A DNA stretch of 64,000 nt, taken from assembly GCA_038049695.1 (NCBI GenBank), contig CP142457.1, positions 56,974,501 through 57,038,500 of the forward strand, given 5' to 3'. Made by a program: the position numbers and the translations under genes. Of this stretch, positions 57,177-64,000 are shown piece after piece. The DNA comes from Cinnamomum chago (taxonomy: Eukaryota; Streptophyta; Magnoliopsida; Laurales; Lauraceae). Position 1 is the first letter of the stretch. Each line of letters starts with the position of its first letter. Below the pieces are notes generated by a model. The model worked only from the letters and a program-made list of their open reading frames with translations. It made no database searches and was not told the origin of the DNA.

Positions 57177-60100
57177 AATTCTCTCCTGGAATTGTCGGGG
57201 AATAGGTAATTCCCCCACCCAAACTGTGCTGATCCACCTGCTAGTCTCCCTCTCTCCAACCATCCTCTTTCTTTCCGAACCTAAAATTCCTTTGAGTTCT
57301 CCTATCTCCCTTGATATCCATTCTCTTGGCTACACCCAAACCTTTAGTTCCCCTAATAACTCTCTCTGGTGCTTTTGCAAGTCCAACCCAAACCTTAGTT
57401 ATTCCCTCCTTGATCTTTCAAACCAACACATATCCATCCAAGTATCAAATGCCCTCTCTTCCTCCACTAGTCTGATTTCAGGAGTCTATGGCTCCACTGA
57501 CAACAGACAAAGGAGATCTCTCTGGGAGTATCTAGTCAACACTTCAATTACAGCTCTCCCTTGGGCTGTTATAGGAGACTTCAATGCCACCCTTTTGGCT
57601 TCGGAAAAATTTAGCATATCTTCTCCCTCTCTATCTTCTGTCAAAGAATTCTCTGATTCGGTTCTTGCTGCTGGCCTCAAAGACCTTGGGTTCAGAGGTA
57701 ATAGATTCACCTGGGCCAATAACAGGCAAGGCCTTGCCTATGTCACAGCTAGGCTAGACCGAGCATTGGCCAATAGTGCCTGGTTGGATCTTCATACAGA
57801 CCCTCTCTTAACCCATCTTCCAAGAATTTCTTCTGACCACAGCCCCCTTTTGCTGTCTCACATAATCTCTTCCCCTGCGAAGAATGTTCCCTTCAAATTT
57901 GAGGAGATGTGGCTTTCTCATGACTCCTTCCTCCCTCTGGTCAAGGAAATCTGGGCTACCCCCTGTACTGGTTCCCCTCAGTTAATTCTGGCCCAGAAGC
58001 TTAAAAATCTCAAAAGTAAGTTAAAGACTTGGAATTATGAGGTTTTTGGGCAGCTCAAGCAAAATATAGCAATTGCTGAGAACCAGGTCTTGGCAGACCA
58101 ATCTGCTTTCGATTCCAACCCCTCTGATTCTCTTCTGCTGACTCTTAATTCCAGCAAATCTGCCCTTCACAATTGGCTCAAAGCTGAATCAGTTCATTGG
58201 AAACAAAAGTCTAAAATTAGATGGCTAAAAGAAGGAGATAGGAACACTAAGTTCTTCCACCTGTCAGCCAAATCTAGGAGCTCCATCAATAGGATTGACA
58301 AGATTACTGTCGATGACACTATCATAGAGGATGAGAATCAAATCAGGACTGAAGCCAGCTCGTTCTTCTCAAACCTGTTGCAGGCCAACCCCTCAATCAT
58401 AGATGAATCTCTCTTCAATCGTCTAGGTCCTGCTATTTCTGAGGAGCAGAATTCCATCCTGGACTCTATCCCTTCCTCAGCTGAAATTAAAGAAGCTGTC
58501 TTCAATCTTAAGAAATCCAGCTCCCCTGGGCCGGATGGATTTTCAGGGGTCTTCTTCACTCACTGCTGGGAGATTGTAGGTCCTCAAGTCATCCTAGCTG
58601 TCTCTCATTTCTTTAGTAAAGGAAGGCTTCTTAGAGCTTCTAATGCCTTCTTCCTTTCCCTTATTCCAAAAAAGCTCTCTCCATCTTCGTTCTCTGACTA
58701 TAGACCCATTAGTCTCCTGAACTTTTCCTATAAGATCATCTCGAAAATCTTGGCTTCCAGACTTTCTATTATTCTTCCTTCCCTCATCTCTAAGCACCAA
58801 TCAGCCTTTGTTAAAGGCAGAACCATTCACCACCATGTTGCTCTCGCCCATGACCTTTTCCAAAACCTTAAATCTTCTTCTAGAGGAGGGGCTGTCTGTA
58901 TGAAATTGGACATCTCAAAAGCCTTTGATAAGATGCAATGGAATTTTCTATTCAAAGCCCTCCATTTTTTCAACTTCTCCTCCAAGTGGATCAGCTGGAT
59001 TAAAGAGCTAGTTTGTACTGGCAGAGGCTCTGTTCTGATTAACAAGAGCCCAAGTGGTTTTTTTGCCACCTCTTGTGGGCTGCGCCAGGGAGATCCTCTC
59101 TCTCCCTATCTCTTCATCCTAGCCGAAGAGATTCTCAGCAGGAAGATTGAAGAACTCAGGCTCCTGGGATCCATCCATCCGATCTCTCAGGCTCCCTCCA
59201 CTCCCTGCCATCTCATGTATGCGGATGACATCCTGGTCTTCATAAAAGGTTACAAAAAGGATCTCAGTCAGCTGCAAGATCTTCTCCACCTGTACCAAGA
59301 TTCGTCTGGCCAAAGCTTTAATCTCCACAAGAGTCATCTCTATCTGGGCAAATGCAATATAAGGACAGCTAACATGATCTCCAGCACCTTGCGGATTAAC
59401 ATAGCCCCTCTCCCAGCAGTCTATCTTGGAGTTCCTTTATTCCTTGGAAGCTCAAGACATGCCTTATTCAGTCACACGTTGGACTCCATAAGCACTAGGC
59501 TGGCTGGCTGGAAGATGAAGTGCCTCTCATTTGCAGCCAGGCTGATTCTAGTCAAGCATGTGTTAGCTTCAATCCCTCTCCACATTTCTCTTGTCCTCCC
59601 TCTTCCAAGCAAAACCTGCCTGCAAATTGAAAGAATAATGAGGAACTTCCTCTGGTCAGCCTCTCCTGGAAAAATCAAAGCCAATCTGGTAAAATGGGAC
59701 CTTGTTTGTCTTCCAAAAGCTGAGGGAGGTCTTGGGCTTCGGAGGGTAAAAGACTTTAATGAAGCTTGTCTTAGATTCTTGGCATGGTCTGCTATTAACT
59801 CAAATTCTTTGTGGGCTTCCTGGTTCAGAGGCAGATATCTTAGGAACCCTTTATTCTGGAATAAGAAAACTCACTGTGGCTGATCATGTATCTGGAAGAA
59901 AATCAGCTCCCACCTCTCTTCTCTCCAAAAGGACAGTAAATGGCAAATTGGCAATGGCGACTCCATAAGCCTCTGGTATGACTCCTGGATCGATCGTAAT
60001 CCCATTGCCTCTCAGTTCCCTTCTTTTCTTTTCTCTGCTAAAGACAAGGTAGCAGACATAATTTTGGACAATGAGTGGAACATCCCTCCCCAGCTGCCTC

Positions 60101-60756
60101 CCCAGCTCAAGGAGTTCCTTATCCAATCGACTAGTCTCATCTCCATCCCCCCAGAGGCTAGTAACGTTCCTGACTCCCTCTTATGGCCAGAGAGTTCCAC
60201 AGGAGCTTTCTCCATTAAGGTAGCCTGGAACTCCATAAGGACTGCTGCAGCTGTCGTTCCTTGGCATAACCTGGTCTGGAATACTCTCCTTCAGCCTAGA
60301 ATTGCTTGTTTCAGCTGGCGCCTTCTCCATAGAAGAACTCCAACGGATAGCTGGGCCAAATCAAAAGGGTGCAGCTTGGCCTCCAGATGCTTCAACTGCT
60401 TCAAAGAAGAAGAGAACGAGCTCCACCTGTTCTTCTCATGTGAAATGGCTTCTTCCTTTTGGCATTGGCTGCTCACCAGTAGTGGAGTCTCTCCTCCTTC
60501 AACCCTCTCTGCTTCTTCCATTTGGCTGGCTATCTTCTCAGCTGGAGATCCCCAAGGAAGGATCTGTGCTGCTGCCATTTTCTTCCAAGCTATCTCTATT
60601 ATGTGGTCTCTCCGGAATAACTCTAAGCACCTATCCATATCTCCCTCCTTGGAGAGAGCCAAAGTGATCTTCAAGGATAGAATTAAAGGCATGCTCTACA
60701 CTGCAAAAGTGCTGCCTCCCCACCCCATCCTGGCAGCTATGGGAATTCCCATTTAG
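57169..60756 (+). CDS. LINE ORF2: endonuclease and reverse transcriptase, one in-frame stop
   Basis: Start MFKILSWNCRGIGNS is the canonical opening of the plant L1 apurinic-type endonuclease, so the ATG at 57169 is preferred over 57118. The endonuclease runs to about residue 235 (SSDHSPLLLS). The reverse transcriptase contains FVKGRTIHHH, LDISKAFDKM, GLRQGDPLSPYLF and the catalytic YADD at about residue 684. A zf-RVT segment (PRIACFSWRLLHRRTPTDSW; CFNCFKEEENELHLFFSC) lies near 1034-1104. The same reading frame continues through 60756 (1196 codons) but is interrupted by one TGA at 59881, after the reverse transcriptase core and before zf-RVT. No RNase H domain is seen. The protein would nick target DNA and copy the RNA by target-primed reverse transcription; with the stop, a full product is unlikely. 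Confidence 0.9.
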
Positions 60757-60929
60757 CCTTTCTTTTTCTTGCTTTCCGGGTCTGATCCTGGCTTCTCCTT
60801 CCTCTTTTCTTTTCTTATGGTCTTCTTTCTTTCTCTGCTTTTCCCTGTAGCAGCTTGGCTGCCTCTGTTCTGCTTTGGGGGCGTTGCCCTTCCTTCTTAA
60901 TTCCAATTTGCCACTTAGCAAAAAAAAAA

Positions 60930-62650
60930 TGTCTTGGTGTACGAACTGTATAAAATGTCATCTTACTAATTAATTACACCCTCTTAATCACAACCTTTTT
61001 ATATAGGTGGTGTTTCGGGATAGGCTGAAAGAGCTGAAACAGGCTGAAAGCGCTGAAACGGTGCCACATTAGAGTTGTCATGGACTCTATGTGGTATCAC
61101 AATTGATGCCACATTGAGTTTTCTAAATAAGATTTTGAGTCTCTTACTAAATTTAAGGGTTCCACCAAAACAAGACATCGATTTTTGTGGATAATAATTG
61201 GAACGTAAGTCCAGCAAATCACAGTAAATCTCTCTTTATTCCCTCCTTTTAACTCTGTCAAATTTCTCCTGCTAATTGTAATGTTTTCCCTTCTATATTT
61301 TCAAATTTAGATCTTTCCTCAATCTAATCTTATCATAAATTTTTCTTTCAAATCTGACGGTCTTTCCTTCTTAATCCTCTCATGTCTTAAATCTCTACCG
61401 AATTAAATTCTCTCCAAATCAAGAACACTCTTTAATTTAAACTATTAATATATATTATCTACATAGGATTCAATTTCCAAATTGGAGTCTGATTTCCCAA
61501 TAGATTGAGAAATTGGACTCTAATCTCAAATCAATTTGAGAAATTGTATCTCAAATCAATTTCAAGAGATAAGATCTATCAATCAATTTAGAGTCCACTT
61601 TTGTTAAACTTCTTTATGTGAATTCAAATTTTAATATATATCTATTATGGATAGGTGATTAAAGAGTGCAAATGTAAAAATTCACCTTGCTCAATAACTC
61701 TATCCAACTAAGTTAAAATGAGTCTCCGTGGATTTAGAATTTTTATATATCTATTATGGTAGAAAATCATCAATGTTTGTGATTTTTAAAAGTGGATCAT
61801 TGATAGTAATTTATACATATGGGCTCCACATACAACAATTTTTTTTAAAGTGGCCCTTATATTCTAAATCCTAAAGACAAGGTCACATGCAATTTTGCAA
61901 TTGGTTGTTTGATTTTGATTTTAATATTGATTTTATTTTATCTTCTTTCTAAAAAATAGAGATATATCTTATTCGTTAGGATTTCTCTTATAAAGAGATT
62001 CATTCTCAAATAAAGATAAGATTTGAACTTTTATCAAAAAAGCATAACCTAGTTTTAGATCGGCTCAGCCATACCGTATCGTACCCTAATTAGGCCAGCA
62101 AGTGTCACCCATGAGCTGGCCCACATGCCCATCATAATCTTTTATTTTTAAATTTGCTTATATAAATTAAAAGAGGCTTTATGGGCTTTTAGGGTTTTCA
62201 ATTTGAAATAAAGTTGAAATTACTAAAATAAATACATAAACATTGATGTTAATTTACATAAGACTTGAAGTTTCATACTCATTTATATAAACAGTAATAT
62301 TTACTTTGTATAAATGTCGGGCTGGGCCATGCTTCGAACCGTGATAAATGTTATATTTTTTTATTTTATATTTATTTTCATATTTTTTTGTTTTATATTT
62401 ATTTTCTCATTAATTAATATCTCATAAAATAGCCACAAATTAGACGTGTTTTTTTTTCTGGGCTCAGGCTTAGCGCGGGCATGCTTTGCTAGTAAATTAT
62501 TATTGATATCAAGATACTCTTTGTGACCCATGCAGCCCATGCAAGTATTTTGTACGAAAAATAATTATATTATATTAACATCGTACCTTTTCAATAAATT
62601 AGTACCTTTCTCAAAAAAGTATATTATATGGAAAATATATTTACGTATTG
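60930..62650. other. AT-rich intergenic DNA, nothing recognised
   Basis: Highly AT-rich with no coding frame, RNA gene or bounded repeat that I can support. A short gctgaaa-type repeat (aggctgaaagagctgaaaca and relatives) occurs near 61021-61060. Confidence 0.6.
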
Positions 62651-62659
62651 TATTACTTA

Positions 62660-63385
62660 TATGATCATGGCATCCATGGGAAAAAACATTTTCCTTCTAA
62701 AGTACCTATTGGCTTTTATTTATTTTAGGGCACGTTTGTGCAAGGGGAGATTCAGCGGAAATCGTTGCCGACATGGCCTGAAATTTCGGCTCCATCTTTC
62801 TATTGTTTGGTGCATCACGGAAAGGGCCGGCTTTTCCGCCTCATTTTGTTGTGTTTCCACGCTAGACGAGTGATGGGTTTTCCATCTGTGACCATCAGAA
62901 ATGTAGAGTCGCGGAAAAGGAAATCTGGGTTGTTGGACCCACTTGGTTGTATGCAAATCATGACATTCATGGGAAAAATGACCAACTTTGCTTTTACTTC
63001 TATTAAGAGTTTTTTTTTTTTTTTTTTTTTTTGTACGTATGTTTAAGGGGTTTACATGAAAATGTAAGTCACTATTATTGCATGATGGCCCCATGGGAAC
63101 CACTTGAATATATGCAAATCATGGCATCTAGGGGAAGATTTGGTCTATATATAAGTTTTTTATTATTTTTTGTTTAAAGGGTTTACATGAAAATCTAAGT
63201 TTTTTTATCCCATAATAGGCCTGTGGGATCCACTTCGATGTATGTAAATCATGGCATCCAGTGGAAAAAATGTTCTATTTGGATTTTATTTTTTTTATTT
63301 TATTTTATTTTTTTTGTTTGTTTAAAGGGCTTCCACGAAAAAATTTAAGTTTTTTTATTGCATGATGGACCTGTGGGACCCCGTA
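62660..63385. repeat. Diverged tandem repeat, unit about 125-160 bp
   Basis: The block gg(g/a)(a/t)cccactt-g(t/a)tgtatgcaaatcatg followed by gcat-ca-gggaaaa, a T-rich stretch, aaggg(g)tttacatgaaaat and ttgcatgatgg-cc recurs with starts near 62936, 63095 and 63218 and a partial end at 63374; a partial copy (atcatggcatccatgggaaa) lies near 62664. Units differ by point changes and by the length of their T-runs. Confidence 0.75.
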
Positions 63386-63718
63386 AGTGTGGGTCAGGTT
63401 TTCCTCATCTACAAATACAATCGACGTGTATAATTGTGGGTCAGGTTATGCATGTTAGATTAGTGAATTAAGACTGTCTGTAACTATATGAGAGCACGTA
63501 TTATTGTTGTTTGGCCATGTGTGACCTTTGAATGAAATGATCTAGTATTAATCACCTTAACTCAATTTTACTATTAATCAAAGGCTACTTACTAAGAAAA
63601 TTGTCGACTTGGCACCCATCCAGCAGAGTTCTTGACAAGATGTGGTTCACAGTGAGTAGATTAAATACTATATTATTATTTAAATTTATATAAACTGTGG
63701 CCTCTTAATCGGTTCTCG

Positions 63719-63760
<42 letters not shown>

Positions 63761-64000
63761 TAAGTTATAGACCAAAATTGGAGATATGTTTATAACAAGG
63801 TCCGGGTTTAGCACGAGCTTTTGTTGCTAGTTTATTTTCTATAACTACAAATTATGTGAGGTGGCTAGCTCATTTAATTGGATAACTTAATGGGGCACAA
63901 GCGCGCCCTTTTTAAATGGGGCATTTTTTAGAATTTCTCAAAAATATGTATCCAGAAAAACATAAAAACCAACTATAAATTTGGCTTTCTTTATCCGTTA
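63386..64000. other. AT-rich end of window, no gene
   Basis: No coding-like frame. The only structure is the TA microsatellite at 63725-63752. Confidence 0.6.
63725..63752. repeat. TA microsatellite
   Basis: A run of about 14 TA dinucleotides followed by tgtatgtat. Confidence 0.92.

Larger units (their letters stand above)
55365..60929 (+). mobile_element. L1-type plant LINE, nearly full length
   Basis: The element carries ORF1 (55386 or 55458 to 57176) and ORF2 (57169-60756), a pyrimidine-rich 3' untranslated region and a short A-run (about 60920-60928). ORF1 has a DUF4283 RNA-binding region and a CCHC knuckle; ORF2 has endonuclease, reverse transcriptase and a zf-RVT segment. This is the standard plant L1 architecture. 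Both frames are open apart from one in-frame stop in ORF2, so the copy is young or recently active. Codon use is C/pyrimidine-rich, unlike neighbouring host genes. The 5' boundary is uncertain because of an inverted repeat there, and I could not identify a target duplication. Confidence 0.88.

Overview
This is nuclear DNA from a flowering plant. The host genes carry many GT-AG introns, the gene families are plant-specific (a WVD2-like microtubule protein, a tapetal-type bHLH factor, a MUSTANG-type domesticated transposase), and the gaps are AT-rich and full of plant repeats: tRNA-derived SINEs, TRIMs, hAT and Mutator-type miniature elements, and an L1-type LINE with a DUF4283 ORF1. I see no bacterial, viral or organelle gene cluster. 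The sequence alone does not place the species more precisely than an angiosperm with a medium-to-large, repeat-rich genome.

Layout. 351-857 (+) holds the last two exons of an M20-type amidohydrolase, best matched to ureidoglycolate amidohydrolase; the rest of the gene lies left of the window. 858-8.9 kb is repeats, including an old TRIM with a perfect target duplication and two SINEs. 10926-16132 (+) is a six-coding-exon WVD2-LIKE/TPX2 gene with a long 5' leader intron. 18451-24581 (+) is an eight-exon plastid-type FAD/NAD(P)-binding oxidoreductase. 24.6-29.4 kb holds an 897-bp hAT element, a SINE and a foldback Mutator-type MITE. 29429-31594 (-) is an intronless MUSTANG gene encoding 721 aa. 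34894-43649 (-) is a five-exon pfkB sugar-kinase-like gene with a young TRIM and an RTE LINE relic in its 4.8-kb intron. 48787-50996 (-) is a three-exon bHLH gene of the bHLH10/89/91 (EAT1/TIP2) type. About 55.4-60.9 kb (+) is a nearly intact L1-type LINE. The remainder to 64 kb is AT-rich and includes a diverged tandem repeat.

How the genes relate. They are unrelated single-copy housekeeping or developmental genes rather than a functional cluster. Their order is the most informative feature. From memory, Arabidopsis keeps WDL1 (At3g04630), the oxidoreductase (At3g04650) and MUG1 (At3g04605) together on chromosome 3, and pfkB (At1g06730), MUG3 (At1g06740) and bHLH89 (At1g06170) on chromosome 1. 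The window may therefore preserve the unsplit ancestral block. I found no convincing undescribed molecular system; the most useful leads are the synteny block, the retained DDE triad and His-rich N-terminus of the MUSTANG protein, a microsatellite serving as a splice-site polypyrimidine tract, and several well-bounded mobile elements.
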